Assembly: GCA_010093515.1 (NCBI GenBank)
Contig: MU001671.1
Span: 928,808-992,807, forward strand
Direction: 5' to 3'
Origin: Lineolata rhizophorae
Taxonomy: Eukaryota > Ascomycota > Dothideomycetes > Lineolatales > Lineolataceae
DNA length: 64,000 nt
Positions within the stretch are counted from its first letter, which is position 1. Each line of letters opens with the position of its first letter. Shown here in pieces: positions 24,414 through 36,600 of the stretch. The notes under the pieces are model-generated. The model made no database searches. It was not told the origin of the DNA and was given only the letters and a program-made list of their open reading frames with translations. The position numbers and the translations under genes were made by a program.

Positions 24414-24851
24414 TTAGCTCGAGCTCTTGGGCCCCACTACCCTCAAGACGAAGTTGACAATGACGGCGGCTAGTAGGGCAACGGCGAGGATGGTAGGCCC
24501 GAAGCGGTCGTCGAAGCCGCCCTGGCCGCGCATGCGGATACTTCGAGCTCGCCAGTGGAATGTGAAGAGGGCGTATATCATGGCTGCTACGGCGACGAGG
24601 GTAAAGAGGCCGGCACTAATACGGCCGACCTTATCGCCGAAGTTGAGCAGGCCCATGGCTAGGCCGCCTAGGATGACGGTGAAGTTGAGCCATGAGAGAA
24701 AGGTGCGCTCGTTGGCGAAGAAGACCTTGGGCTCGACGCGTGTGGGAAGCGCGATGCGCTTGCCTGGTGCCGAAGGTTAGGGCGAATTGAGGCTGTCGGA
24801 AGGGAACAGTTTCTCACCCGGTGCGGTCTGGAGCAGAGGTTGCGTTGACAT
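24414..24851 (-). CDS. VTC1: Vacuolar transporter chaperone subunit VTC1
   Basis: Small membrane subunit of the VTC polyphosphate polymerase complex of the vacuole and other membranes. It has 127 aa from two exons (24818-24851 and 24414-24763), with a 54-nt intron that splits a Gly codon: [12 protein letters not shown] then [15 protein letters not shown]. The conserved [20 protein letters not shown] box is the hallmark of the DUF202/VTC1 domain. Three membrane spans follow: [38 protein letters not shown] and [19 protein letters not shown]. The loop between spans 2 and 3 ([20 protein letters not shown]) is basic and conserved. The length is usual for the family. It is divergent from the dynein light-chain gene. 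Confidence 0.96.
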
Positions 24852-25422
24852 GGCGGACGGAGAGGCTGCGATTTGCTTTTTCTTTTTTTCTTCTCGTCTC
24901 TCGCTGCTGCCTCGGAAACCCCGCGGGCAAAAATACGCCTCGAGTTCCAACGAAGGTGCCCCGAAGATGCGAGAGAAGTCGGCTCCGCGCAACAAGGACG
25001 TAGCGACCAAAGGGTGGGCCAAAAGGATGTTCAATTGAAGAATCAATGGGCTGGGAAAGAAGGTGGAGAAGGAGGGCAGATCAAAAGCGACGGGACGACG
25101 TGCGAGAAGCCGGGTGGAGCTTTGTCTGCGGGAGCTCCTGGCGCGGGCGCGCGGGCGTGCGCGGGCGAGGCCTCGTGATTCGACGAATGGCGCTGCAGCC
25201 CCGCCTGTAGCCGCCAAGACCCCGCGGCCAAACACCGATCTCCGCCCTCCGTACGGAGTAGATATGTAAACATGCCGCAGCAAAAACGCTAGATCTGCAT
25301 CCTTGTCCTCCGCCCGATTCCTGACCTGCGCAAGTTAACCGAAACAACTGTTCACCTTGACTCTCTGCCGGACCCTATCTAGACCTTCGAAGAAGCTTCC
25401 ATACGGAGAATCCTAGCCCACC
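24852..25422. other. Divergent promoter region between VTC1 and the dynein light-chain gene
   Basis: About 570 bp, GC-rich in the middle (25090-25240), with a pyrimidine stretch at 24870-24905 on the plus strand that may lie in the VTC1 leader. Open frames here are composition artefacts. Confidence 0.6.
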
Positions 25423-26047
25423 ATGGCACCCGTGCGTTCGCTGCCGAAGCTCCCTTCTGCATAGGCCAGGGTGTAGCTAATTTGGAGCACGCGACAGCCC
25501 GTTTCCGAAACTCGGCTCAAGCAAATCGCGACTGATGTGAGTTCTGCGGCCATATGGATGCTGCGAAGCTCTACCCTCGCCCGTAGCTAACCGCGCGCTC
25601 TTTCCCCACACCTAGGCTTGCGAGGCTGCGCTGCGCAGCGCCGAAGGCTACGTCCACAGCTCCACGCCTAGCTGGAACAGCGCTATCATCGTACGTCTAC
25701 TCTCGAGCTCGCATATGTGCGCTCCTTATCAGCTCCCGGCCTTCCCGTTTAGTTGTTGACGCAGAAGCGCTACCTGCACGCAGAACTCGATACTAAACTC
25801 CCTCGTCTCGGAGACGTCGGTGGACGGCTCCCCGCCCAAGTTCAAGTACGTGGTCAACAGCACTATCATCCAGCTGCAGGCTCCCCCAGCCGGCGACCCC
25901 GAGGCCAAGGCAGCTAAGCGAGGGCTGCACTCGGCCCAAGGTGCCTTCTGGAATAACGACGTGGATGGCAACTGGGGTTTCCAGTACCACGGTGCGGAGT
26001 CAAAGGGCATCGACGTCGTGATCCAGGTGCTCTGGGTCGGGGTTTAA
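25423..26047 (+). CDS. Tctex1-type cytoplasmic dynein light chain (DYNLT)
   Basis: Accessory light chain of cytoplasmic dynein that binds the intermediate chain and cargo adaptors. 128 aa from four exons, all joined at phase 0: 25423-25431 (only MAP), 25498-25536 (PVSETRLKQIATD), 25616-25690 (ACEAALRSAEGYVHSSTPSW, then NSAII) and 25784-26047. The last exon carries NSILNSLVSETS, then KFKYVVNSTIIQLQ, an insert rich in Pro/Ala, and the C-terminal sheet GAFWNNDVDGNWGFQY ending SKGIDVVIQVLWVGV. This order (helix with WNSxII, a Y-V-V-N-x-T-I-I-Q strand, then W-N-x-x-D-G-x-W) is the Tctex-1 fold. The 9-nt first coding exon is short but follows a good context (ccaccATGG). Confidence 0.93.
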
Positions 26048-26285
26048 GTAGGGGCAATGTTTACTTCTTGGGCGTGGGACCGGTGTCATGACATATGGGT
26101 TGGGACATTCAGGTGCGGTAATGGGAAGTGCAATGCATCTGATGCTGTTCTATGCATGTCAACGAACACAAAAGCTCATGGAGGCAATGCTCAAATTGTC
26201 TACATCTATTTTCCTGTTGCCAACTTTAGGTAGCATTTTATCGATATGATATAGCCGATTTTATACTCCTGGTTGCGGTATAGGA

Positions 26286-27570
26286 CTATAGTGACGTTTC
26301 TCCTAGACCGAACATCTTGGTCGAATTGTTCCATGCACTACGCATGTTAGATTGTCAAGCGCTTTTTAGTGGGTTAGACGAGGGTACTCACGCTTCGCAA
26401 ACATCTCCCACAGGTATCTCTTTTATCCTGGCAATTACGTGAGCTACGAGAGGTATTGTCGCTGGTTCGTTCCGCCCCTTAACCATGAGCCCTGGCGCCC
26501 ATTTCTCCTTTTTTACAGCCTTGGGCATCTCCGGCGCATCTTTCAGATACTTTGATGAAGCGTGTGAAGGCCGTATTTCGCACTAAAATCCACTCTCGTA
26601 AGCTTCGCGCCTCCAAGCACATCAGAAGATGCAATACGTCCCGACATACCCACGGCCCATCCGTCTCGATTTGCAACCGCTCAAGTGGAATTTCTTTTAC
26701 AACCTCGACGTTTTCTTCCGTCTTCAAGCTGCACCCATTAACCCCGACATCCAACCCCAAGTCCACCATCCTGCGCATCTCCTCCCTGGTCCCCGTGAAG
26801 CTATGCACGAGCCCGCGACTCGGTAGCCGCAGTAGCACCGGGCGTAGTAGCCGCTCAAAGTCGTCGCACGCGGCCCGCATGTGCAGGAACAGCGGCAGCT
26901 GCAGTTCGAGGGCGAGGTCGAGCTGCGCCTCGAAGTACTTGAGCTGTTGCTCCTTGGGCGTTAGGAAGAGCCGGTCGTAGTCGAGCCCGATCTCGCCGAA
27001 GGCGACGGCGTGGCCGGACAAGGCGGCGCGCTGGGCAAGGGCGCGTAGTGAGGACATGAGCGCTGAGGGGCCGCCGGGGTGGGTGTCGAATTGCTTGGCG
27101 GCGCAGGGGTGGACGCCGACGGTGGCGTAGCAGAGGCCTGCTGGGGAGATGCGTTGGCGAGATGATAGGATGACGGGATTGGAAGATGCATTATTCTCTA
27201 TGGTATATAGAGACAGCTACTTTTGGGAGAAGGCAAGTTCGAGAGCAAAAAGGACTCACGATGCTCCTCGGCGATGCGGACCGCGTGTTCGGACTCCTTA
27301 AGGTCGGATCCTGTAACCATCATCTTTTCGCAGCCGACGTCCCGGGCGCGCTGCACGACGCTGTCAAAGTCATCGTCATGGGCCTGCTTCCCGTGGTAGA
27401 TGCCTTTGAATACTGGATCACTGAGGTTGATGCCGATCTGTGGACTGAACGTTCAGCTATCTGAATGGTCGAATGGGAATGATCTGCGAACCAACATCAA
27501 CGTATCGTAGTCGCTTGGTGGGCGAGGAGCTTTGGTTAGCGGCAGAAGCCGTTTGCGAGCTCTCTGCCAT
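26286..27570 (-). CDS. TatD-family metal-dependent DNase, TATDN1 type
   Basis: A 347-aa TatD-like metallo-hydrolase that probably trims DNA, with roles suggested for the family in repair and apoptotic DNA breakdown. Five exons: 27496-27570, 27260-27437, 26650-27197, 26392-26582 and 26286-26337 (1044 nt). The first intron has a GTTGGT donor. Motifs run in order: IGINLSDPVFKGIYHGKQAH (the TATDN1 variant lacking the usual HxH at the first metal site), VGVHPCAAKQF, AFGEIGLDYDR (metal Glu), PLFLHMRAACDDF (metal His), GLVHSFTGTREEM (metal His) and ETDGPWCEIRP (metal Asp). The small last exon gives AWNNSTKMFGLGETSL, a usual C-terminal helix. Without the two final introns the protein would end in a foreign tail, so these joins are well supported. 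Divergent from MLH3. Confidence 0.92.
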
Positions 27571-28062
27571 GAGAACTCGAGACGCGTGTAGTTTTGAAGA
27601 CTTGAGGACTGTGATGACAGGTCAGCCACGTGATCTCAGTCAAACTTCGTCGATAGAAAGGGATTTTACAAGTAATGCAAATGTTCTGTTGATGTGATCG
27701 ATTTAAAGCGAACCTAGAGTTTATTCTATTGAGACATTGCAAGTCTTTAAGCACTTGCATATCTCAATGATCAAAAGTTAAGAAAAGTTGGGAGCTAGGT
27801 TTGAGCTGGGTCATAGGCAGGAGGCGCACGGATGTGGAGTGTCCTGTTTGGTGAGTTTGCACTTACGCTCGGGCTGCCACTCCGTCATTGTTCTCGACCG
27901 CTGGCTTTTCCTACTTCGTATCTAGATGACAACGGACACCCTTTTTGCAGCTCATCATTTTTTTGGCGACCATTTTCGATGTTTTCGAGCCTTAAATCAG
28001 CTGTCCATGTCGTCAAAACTGTGCGTGGTGGCCCTGAAGAAGAGGTTGAATAAGCACCTGCC
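27571..28062. other. Divergent promoter region between the TatD gene and MLH3
   Basis: About 490 bp. It contains an ACGCGT (MluI-box core) at 27582-27587 and a palindromic CACGTG at 27627-27632. Both are known fungal promoter motifs, but their use here is not shown. No gene seen. Confidence 0.5.
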
Positions 28063-31000
28063 ATGAGCTTCTCCGGCGGGTGCAGCAATAGGCAGCGAGA
28101 CTCCAAGGCCAAAGCTACAGCCAAAGGTCTCGAAGAACAACAACCCTCCCAAACAGCGCAGAGCACAAGCCGCCCGATTCGACCGTTGCCGGACCATGTC
28201 GTCGCTCAGATCAAGTCCTCAACCACCATCACTAGCCTGACCGGTGTTGTTGAAGGTCTGTTACAGAATTCTCTAGACGCTAGCGCGAGCAAGATAGAGA
28301 TCACCGTGGACTTTCGACGGGGCGGGTGTATGATTGAGGATAATGGACTTGGAGTCCCGCCCGCAGAATTCGGCGTCGACGGAGGCCTTGCGAAGATGTA
28401 CCGTGCGTAATGTCTCGCTCCACATATCCAAGCCATCTAAGTAGCTTACAATTTCTAGATACTTCGAAATACGTCTCTCATACCGACGTCCACGGCTCAA
28501 ATGGGATGTTTCTAGCTTCTCTTGGAGCTATGTCGTTGCTGACAATATCGTCTCGCCACCATCTTCATCGCGCCCAAAACACCCTAGTAGTACACCATTC
28601 TCAGGTCATGGCTCGCCATGTGCCCTCGCCTCCGTCACATGCGATACTGTTTCGTGAGCACGGGACGCAAGTGATTGTTAGGAACCTTTTTGGCAATATG
28701 CCAGTTCGGGTGAAGCGTAGGGCGGCGGCGGAGGACCGGACAGAACAGGATAGGCTTTGGGATGGGCTGAAGAAATCAGTGGTTGCACATATGTTGGGCT
28801 GGCAAAAGCCTGTAACTGTGCGGATGCAGGATTGGTCGTCTACGAAGACGTTAAACTTGGTTGAGTCGACGCTAAAAAGTGACGTGGCACCGTTCCAAGA
28901 AGGGGATCCCAAAAACGGCGAAAGAATATCCCCTGCATTGAGACGTGTGCTCAACCCGCTGACCCAAGCCGGCTTTATCCTGCCAAACCAATGGGGGTTC
29001 TGGGTACCAATCTCAGCGACTACTCCGTCAGTCCGGATCAAGGGCGCCATATCCCTTGAGCCTGCCCCTGCCAAGAACGTGCAATTCATTTGTTTGGGAG
29101 TCCGACCGATCACAGTCGAATCAGGCTACAATGAACTGTACGATGCTGTCAATCGCGTCTTCAGCAGTTCCAATTTCGGGCTATTTGACGACTCCGACGT
29201 TGAGGAAGCGGAACGCGAACGACGCAAGCATGATCGGCGATTCAAGCAAGACGGATTCACGAATCGGCGACTAAGGGGATCACGCAAAGGGGTCGACAAA
29301 TGGCCCATGTTCTTCATTCATATTCGCCTTGCGACTGACCAAGGGCGAGCCGCACCTGGACTGGACGACGTCCTGTCCTCGAACTCAATGATTCGAAACT
29401 TGATCGAGATTTTGAGCGCTATGGTCACTGAATGGTTAGGTGCTAATCATTTCTGCCCTCGAAAATTAAGACGGAGGAGAAACGAGAGGCACTCCGGTAC
29501 GACTTCTGAAAGTGCGCCATCTACACCAGGATCAGATACCAATCGGTTATCTATCAGGGGCGAGGAGTCAAGAGCGGACGTAAAACCTAACCCTTCGCTC
29601 CCCCACATTGAAAATGGTGAGATCGAATCGCCTAGCCTTCAACCGCTTTCAGCGAAAGCATTTCAAAGGCGGAAATCGCCTGCAGAAGATTCCGGTCGAC
29701 ATAACGCAAAAAGGATCATTGTGGAAGGTCAACAACCTTTCAATGGATGGAGTAGGATCAAAAGCAGCAAGTCGTCTTTTTTCGACGACATGTGTATACG
29801 AGGTGCCAAGCGCCGAAAAATTACACCAGTTACAGTCACATCGGAGCGAGAAACTACTTTGCCTAATACCGAGAGGATAACGACAGGCCAGAATCGAAGG
29901 AGCGGTGGAATTTCAGCAGACCATGCCGTTGCCAACCCTCCGACAGGTCTTCAGTGTCGGCCACATAATGTAGACGAAGAGAATGGTGCAGGATCCCCGG
30001 CAACTGTCGAGGAAAATGAAGCTGATGCCGATATGCCTGAAGATGGTACCATCACGTGGAGAAATCCTGATACAAACGAAACACTCTGGATCAACAGACG
30101 CACAGGCGTTGTAGTACATCGCCCTCAGTCACGGCCAAAATCAGATGGTCTTAGACACCGAATCGGAGGGACTCCTGGGGACGCCAAGAGGTCCATAAGG
30201 TTGTCATCGCGCCAGGGACTTAACCAAAGCGATACGCTGCCAACTCGTTGGTTGGATGAATTCCTCAAGAAGTGGGATAATCCAATATTCCAACCAACCG
30301 ACAAGGCAATCCCAAGAGTGAGACTCGACACATTTGAACCGCAAAGCACCGGCCGGGGTAAATACAGCAATTTCTTCTCCAGAGGCAACACTGAAGAAGA
30401 TTTTTTGGATGCCACTGCTTTAGGCCACAAGATATCCAAGGAGGCGCTAAGGAGCGCGACAATATTAGCTCAGGTCGATGAAAAGTACATCCTAATCAAG
30501 ATACGGCCTTCAAAGAGAGCCCATTTGTCTCAAGCGGTCGCCGAGAGTGAGCTTCTGGTTTTGATTGACCAGCATGCTGCAGATGAGCGATGTCGCTTGG
30601 AAGATCTCCTAGCTGAGCTATGCTGTCCGCCGACGGTAGAAAAGGCATCATTCAGATCCAAACTTGGTTATTGTTCTGGAGTAAATTACATGACCCTGTC
30701 AAATCCGCTCTCGATTGAAGTATCAGCAAGAGAAGGTGAGCTGTGTAAGGCTCAAGCGGTGCGTTTTGCATCTTGGGGCATTCTTTACGATGTTGAGGCT
30801 TCGAAATCTACAGATGAGGGAAAAGAAACTTTGGTTGTCATGACACTTCCCCCAGGGATCTCGGAGCGGTGCAAGACAAACCCGAGCCTTCTCATCTCCC
30901 TCATCCGCTCTGAAATTTGGGCCTTGACCGAAAACTCGGAGCGTACGACATTATCCCAAGTCACCACTGAATGTTCGACGAGTACCCAGGATCCAGGAGC

Positions 31001-31376
31001 AGGACCGGCTTCAACACCGACTGGGACGAGTATCGATGCGGTGGGTCCTAATAGCTGGCTTGGCAAGATTAGCTCGTGTCCGAAAGGTATCCTCGACATG
31101 CTTAATTCGCGCTCTTGCCGCAGCGCGATTATGTTTAATGATGTTTTGAGCTTCAATCAATGCGAAACATTGGTCCGAAGGCTCGCCACGTGTGCATTTC
31201 CGTTTCAGTGCGCACACGGGAGGCCGAGCATGGTGCCTTTGGTTGACCTTGGGAGTTTCAATGATATCGAACTCGGTACGATTGGGTCCGGTTTCTTTGG
31301 CCAAGGGACGAGGGGAGCGAGCAATGTTGGGTTTGTGGATGCATTTAGGAAGTGGAGAGATGCCGGGGATTTGTAG
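28063..31376 (+). CDS. MLH3: DNA mismatch-repair protein MLH3
   Basis: MutL homologue that pairs with MLH1 for meiotic crossover resolution and some mismatch repair. 1085 aa from two exons (28063-28402 and 28459-31376, joined length 3258 nt). The N-terminal GHKL ATPase is visible: VVEGLLQNSLDASASKIEI (metal-binding Asn), MIEDNGLGVP and, across the intron, KMYHTSKYVSHTDVHG, then SNGMFLASLGAMSLLTISSR. A long variable linker of about 500 residues follows. The C-terminal endonuclease domain has the canonical DQHA-x2-E-x4-E motif (DQHAADERCRLE at about residue 820), then CRSAIMFND and FQCAHGRPSMVPL, which carry the other zinc-site residues. All MLH3 endonuclease residues that I can check are present. 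The intron splits the His codon of the lid region with a gtgcgt donor. The start is the first in-frame ATG, and about 40 residues before the conserved IRPLPDHVVAQIKSS are polar. Confidence 0.95.
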
Positions 31377-31823
31377 TAATAGCATCCGACCAAGGTTCTA
31401 GAAAATATTTTCTCTTTTTGTGTTAGACTTAGGTTAGTACTGTTCAAATGAAGGTCTGAAGTATCTGAATCAAGATAGATAAAAGTGAATAATGCACTAC
31501 TCGTACCTAAATGAAGTTTGCGATGTCTGTTTTTTGCGCTCATTGTACGTAGTGGCACGTGCTGCTGGGCGTGGGTTAAAATCCAAACTAGACAAACATA
31601 CAAGGTCCAACGTCGGAGAAAATCGCGACCCTGGAACTCCAACCACAATTCATTCCTTATCCAAACCAATTCAGCGAGTCAACGTGCTATAAAAATTCGT
31701 TGCCTATGCTAGGGTTTCAATCTTTCCCCGGAACTGCTACAGATACATTTGAAAATTAAACCCCCTTCCTACCCGCCCGCGGATCTCCTAGGCCGCCCTT
31801 CAACCTCCTTCCTCTAGCCCATC
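31377..31823. other. Intergenic between MLH3 and the bL17m gene
   Basis: About 450 bp holding the end of MLH3 and the leader and promoter of the mitochondrial ribosomal gene, AT-rich near 31400-31500. No gene seen. Confidence 0.6.
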
Positions 31824-32591
31824 ATGGCTGGCGGGCTGGTAAAGTACCGTCATCTCGGCCGCAAATCATCACATCGGAAGGCGCTGCTGCGTAATTTGGT
31901 TACATCACTATTCGAGCACGAGTCTATCTCGACGACATGGCACAAGGCGAAGGAGACGCAGCGCATGGCAGACAAGCTGATCACGCTGGCTAAACGCAAC
32001 ACGGAAGCGAGCCGGCGGCGGGCTCACCAGATTTTCTTCGTATGCTGCATCCTCCAAACCTCTCAACGGTATATTTTCGGCCACGCAGCTAACCAAGCAC
32101 TTCTCGTTCGCGCCGCACAGCGCCCCTTGGAAATGGTTCCCAAGCTCTTCGGCCCAATCCGGGAACGCTACGCCGACCGACCCGGCGGCTACACGCGCGT
32201 GCTCCGCATCGAGCCGCTCAAGGAAGACCAGGCCGAGTCGGCGATCCTGGAGCTGGTGGACGGCCCGCGCGACACGCGCTTTGCCATGGTGGCGCGCACC
32301 CTGGCGCGCGATCGCGACATGGGCAGGGCCGAGGCCGACATGACGGAGCTGACGGCTAAGAACCTGGCGAAGGTGACGCGGTACACGGGCGAGACGGGGC
32401 GGTCACGGTTAGAAGAGATGGTGCTGGCAATGAGGGAGCGCATGAAGGGCGGGCCTCCGGAGGAGGCGAAGAAGACCAAGGGCGTCAGGTTCGTGGAGGA
32501 GAAGGAGAGGGAGCCTAGGAAGAGGAGGGTGTATCCAGAACAGGAAGACTTGTTTCATATGCATCCGCTGGAAAGGCGAAAATACAAGTGA
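31824..32591 (+). CDS. MRPL8: Mitochondrial large-subunit ribosomal protein bL17m
   Basis: Component of the mitochondrial 54S large ribosomal subunit (bacterial L17 homologue). The reading frame is open across 255 codons. Residues 73-99 are foreign to the family and are flanked by a perfect intron: donor gtatgc at 32040, CTAAC branch site, acceptor cacag ending at 32120. The intron is 81 nt and stopless. The spliced protein is 228 aa: MAGGLVKYRHLGRKSSHRKA, LLRNLVTSLFEHESISTTWH, KAKETQRMADKLITLAKRN, then RRAHQIFF joined to RPLEMVPKLFGPIRERYADR and PGGYTRVLRI. These are the L17 rRNA-binding and globular core motifs. The C-terminal 80 residues are a charged mitochondrial extension. Coding exons are 31824-32039 and 32121-32591. 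Confidence 0.94.
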   Translation: MAGGLVKYRHLGRKSSHRKALLRNLVTSLFEHESISTTWHKAKETQRMADKLITLAKRNTEASRRRAHQIFFVCCILQTSQRYIFGHAANQALLVRAAQRPLEMVPKLFGPIRERYADRPGGYTRVLRIEPLKEDQAESAILELVDGPRDTRFAMVARTLARDRDMGRAEADMTELTAKNLAKVTRYTGETGRSRLEEMVLAMRERMKGGPPEEAKKTKGVRFVEEKEREPRKRRVYPEQEDLFHMHPLERRKYK

Positions 32592-33631
32592 AATGAAGAC
32601 TGGCTGGACACGGGCAAGGGAGAATTGTATTTATTCCGCATGCCTAAAACTCAGAACGAGTCAGGGAATCTATGTATACTATTGTATCGCATTGGAACAG
32701 TGCAGCCATAAATATTACGCTATGTTTTATTAATTCGGACTGGCCATTGAGGACATCCTGTAGCTGCGGAATATGGGCAACAATTCTTGGCTAAGTCCTC
32801 GGAGGCATAAATGACAGCCACGAGTTGCTTGCAAGCACTCGCTCGCGTGGGCATTTGTGGGTCCCGCTATAAACGTCTACTACAATTCTTTGTCTACCTA
32901 AACACAGAAGATAGATTATCCATATCAAACCACCTTCAAGATACACGGGGAAGAGATGTCAACTCCACAAGTCACAGCACTGGCCCGGGTTTTATGAATT
33001 CCAATGAAGTCTTATTCGCCAACCTAGCACCAACCCATTTTATCTAAAGAGACAATCAGGACCAAACACTCCAGAACGCGCCGCCCGGACACCGTCCAAT
33101 CAAGAGGCGTTCGACCTTTCTTTCTGCCCAGGGGTATCCACTCCTTGCCAATGATACCTCAAGCACCCCATTCAGCCGCCAGGAGGCCAGTAACCAGATC
33201 AAAACAGTCAAAGGAAAGATAGTAACGCCACTGATTTGCTTTCCTCGGGCACGTGTAGACGCACTGGTCCAGCTGGAAACTGGCTCTCAGCACAGATGGC
33301 AATGAGTAAGGTAAACTTTTGGATGGATGGATCAATGCCATTTGAAAAAGGTTAATACAAACAAACAGACCGACAGACCTAAATCACGTCTCCCCCTTTC
33401 CGACGTGACTTGAAACTAAAGCACCTTCATCGCTCGCCTCCGATTACTAGCGCCACCAAGCAACTAACCACCCGCACTCTTGACCAGGAAGAAAAAGGTT
33501 TCCAACCAGCCATCCCGAAAAATGCCGCACCAATGCCACGCCACGCAATGCCATTGCTGCCCCTTTCGTTCAGTCCACTCGGCAACTACCTGCCTTCTTA
33601 CCCCAACCACTCAATCCCCCACCGTGCCTCC
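32592..33631. other. Intergenic between convergent bL17m and R3H/SUZ genes
   Basis: About 1 kb of 3' flank for both convergent genes. No gene, RNA or repeat recognised. Confidence 0.6.
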
Positions 33632-36600
33632 CTATTTCTTCCCTCCTACTACCCCTTGCCCACCATAGCCTGCACTGCTTCCCCCATTCCCCGAATTCAC
33701 ACCAGGTACTGCCCCGCCACCAACAGCCGCAGCCGCCGCCGCTACCGCCGCGGCATTCGCAGCGCTCGCAAACGAGCCCGGCGGGCCTTTAGCCCCACCC
33801 GGATACATGCCCGGGAGGAACTTCGGCGGAAGCTGCGAGTTGACCGGAGGCGGGGGCTTGGGCGGCAAGTTGGACGGCGTGCCCCACTTTGCGATGCTGG
33901 AGTGATGCTGCTGTTGCTGCGGCGCCGCGGTGGGGTTGTTATTGTTGCTCGTCCCCGAAGCCGCCGAGTTCGCCGAGGTCGACGAAGGCGTTGCGGCTGT
34001 GGACGAGGCCACGACCGGTGTCAGTCCCTGTTCTGGGCCTTGCCCCTGCTGTAGTGCCGCACCGCCTTTCTGCAACGGTGTTCCGCGACCCGAGTTTGTG
34101 CCTCCACCGCTCGCATTCCTGCCGTTCCCTCCAGCACCGCCACCACTGGTTGGGCCCCTCCCGCCCGGCGCCGACGCCGTCGACGTCGCTACAACCGGCC
34201 CCGCTGGCAGCGGGTGCGTGAGCGGGCTCTGTTTCCTGTGCTGCTGCGCCTGCTGCATCGTCTGTGGCTGCTGTGGCTGCAAGAGCCTCGCGGGCCCCGT
34301 GGTTGCGAACGGCTGGGGTCCGACGGCACCGGGGGCCCCGCCACCGCTGACAACGGGGTACGAAGCATGTGGAGGGCTCATACGCGGGGTTCGGTGGCCG
34401 CTGGCCGCGAAGCCATTCATGCCTTGATGGCGCTGCTGTTGTGCGCCATTGCTCAGGGGTGGCGCGGAGCTAACGTGCGGCTTAGCCGGGAGGCCGTAGG
34501 GGCTTGCAGCGGCCGTCATCGTGGGCTGGGCGAGCGGTGATGAAGAGGGCTGGTGAGGTGGCTGGGATACGGAGCGCGGGCCGCCGCCGGGCACGAAAGC
34601 TTGGCTCTGCGGATTGAATTGCGGGCGGTTGTAGCTGCCTGGGAGGGGGTGATGCGGGTTAGTCGGCGGGCCGCGGAACTTGTGGTTCGGTGCGAACGGC
34701 GTTGTTGAATGAGAATGCGGCGGCATTTGGTGGCCGTAAGGGGGCAGATACGGGGGTGCCGATTGGTGGGGCATGAAGCTGTTGGGTGGTTGCTGGCCTC
34801 CTCCGGGTTGCTGCTGGCCGCCGGTTTGATGCATCCAGGGTTGCGGTTGTTGTCCGCTAGCGTCCATGGGATACGGTCCTCCAGCGCCCATGTACTGCGG
34901 CATCTGGCCCCAGGGCTGGTGAGCTCCTTCGCCTCCACTGGTATGGTGCTGCTGGTGAGATCCGTGACCCTGGGCCTGGTTGGCGGCCGGACCGGGAGTG
35001 CCGGAGGACTTCATCGCCATGGCCTGGGCTCCGCGAGGACTGCTATTCGCAGGCGGGCCTTGGAATTGAGGCGGAATACCGCGCTGGAAAGCTGAAGGGT
35101 TGTAGCTGTTCGGGGTGCTGTAGCCGTTGGCGGGACCCGGAAAGCCTTGACCTCCACCATATCCTCCATTTGCCTCCACGTAAGGTTGCCCCTGCCACTG
35201 CGAGTAATCTTGTTGGGATGGGTCCTGGCCGATCATGGGCGGCGCCATGCTATTGCCGTACTGCATATTTGGAAAGTGCGGCGGTGGCACGCCACTCATG
35301 GCAACGCCTGGGTATTGGCCGCCATACCAAACGCCGTCCGGCGTCTGACTCTGGTACGTCGCTTGGACAGCATAGGGACCCATTGCACCTGGCGGGTAGA
35401 ACGAGTTGAACTGGCTCCTCGCCTCGAAGCCATCGTCGTTGTAGTTGCGCTTCTTCGCTCCACTATTGGGCCCATTCTTCTTTCGACCCGTAGTCGAGCT
35501 TGACCGGGAGACGTCTTTGGCTTCAGAGGCGTTGTTATTTGCATTCGTGTTCTCGCCATCCTTGGGACTCTCGCTCGCCTCGGCGGTACCGAAGATGCGC
35601 TGTCGCGCTTCACGGTACCTAGCCTCCTTCTCCTCACGCGTAATCGGCCCGGCCGCGGGCTTTGGCTCCGTCGAGTTTGCCGCCGCCTGGCCGCCGCCAC
35701 CACCGTCGCTTCCACTCTCTCCGCCAACCTCGGAGGTAGCCTTGGAGGGATTTTCCGAATTCGCTGCTGTGTTTGAACCCGAAGGCGTTGCACCATCTCC
35801 GCCTCGTCGCATGATCTTCTTCGTTTGTACTGCTGGTGGTGGAGTGTTGGAGACCGCGGATGGATTGGCTAAGGTTGATATAGGCGGTGGCCTAAAAGCG
35901 TAAGGATCCTCATCTAAAGTGGCTCAGATGGCTAGGATAGGTTACTCCGCTAGTAACACTTACATATCTGAGATGGGACCCCTTTTGAGCAGCCGAACCG
36001 CTTTCAACGAGTCATCTGTCGGATGCTCTAGCGAGTAGTAGGTGGCCAGCCGATGAGCTAGCATTCGATAGAATGAGTTACATGAGGGAAGGTCCAGCTT
36101 AGACTCACTACAAACCACACGTTAGCATTGGAATTTGAACTCAGGCCTGCTAGAAGGAGCAGAATACCGGACAATGAAAATGACGTAGAAACTTACTTGG
36201 AATTGTTGATAAAGTCAATGATGTCCTGCTCCAGTTTCAGCACAAACAGTCGATCCCTCGGACTGAACAGCGCCTCCAGCAGTTGCACATCTGGCTTCCC
36301 AGGCTCTGCTTCGCCCGCCGCCACGACAGTGCCCGGCGCCGCCATTGGCACACCGCCCATTCCACCCGCCATCATGTTCATGCTCACAGCAGCCTGTCCT
36401 CCCGCGATCCCACCACCCGGCCCGGGACCACCTCCCGCCCCCGCCGCACCACTCGCAGCTCCTCCACTTCCCGCGCCGCCGGGACCGCCCGCTTGGGCAA
36501 CGCCGCCCGCGCCAGCATGGCCCGCGCCGTTAGCACTAGACCCCGACGACGCCAATTTCACCGGCAGCCCCGGCCGCTGTGCCGTACCACCACCAACCCC

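Noticed and set aside
33410-35903. Long plus-strand frames opposite the R3H/SUZ gene
   Set aside because: Shadows of the Gly/Pro/Gln-rich coding strand; their composition mirrors it.
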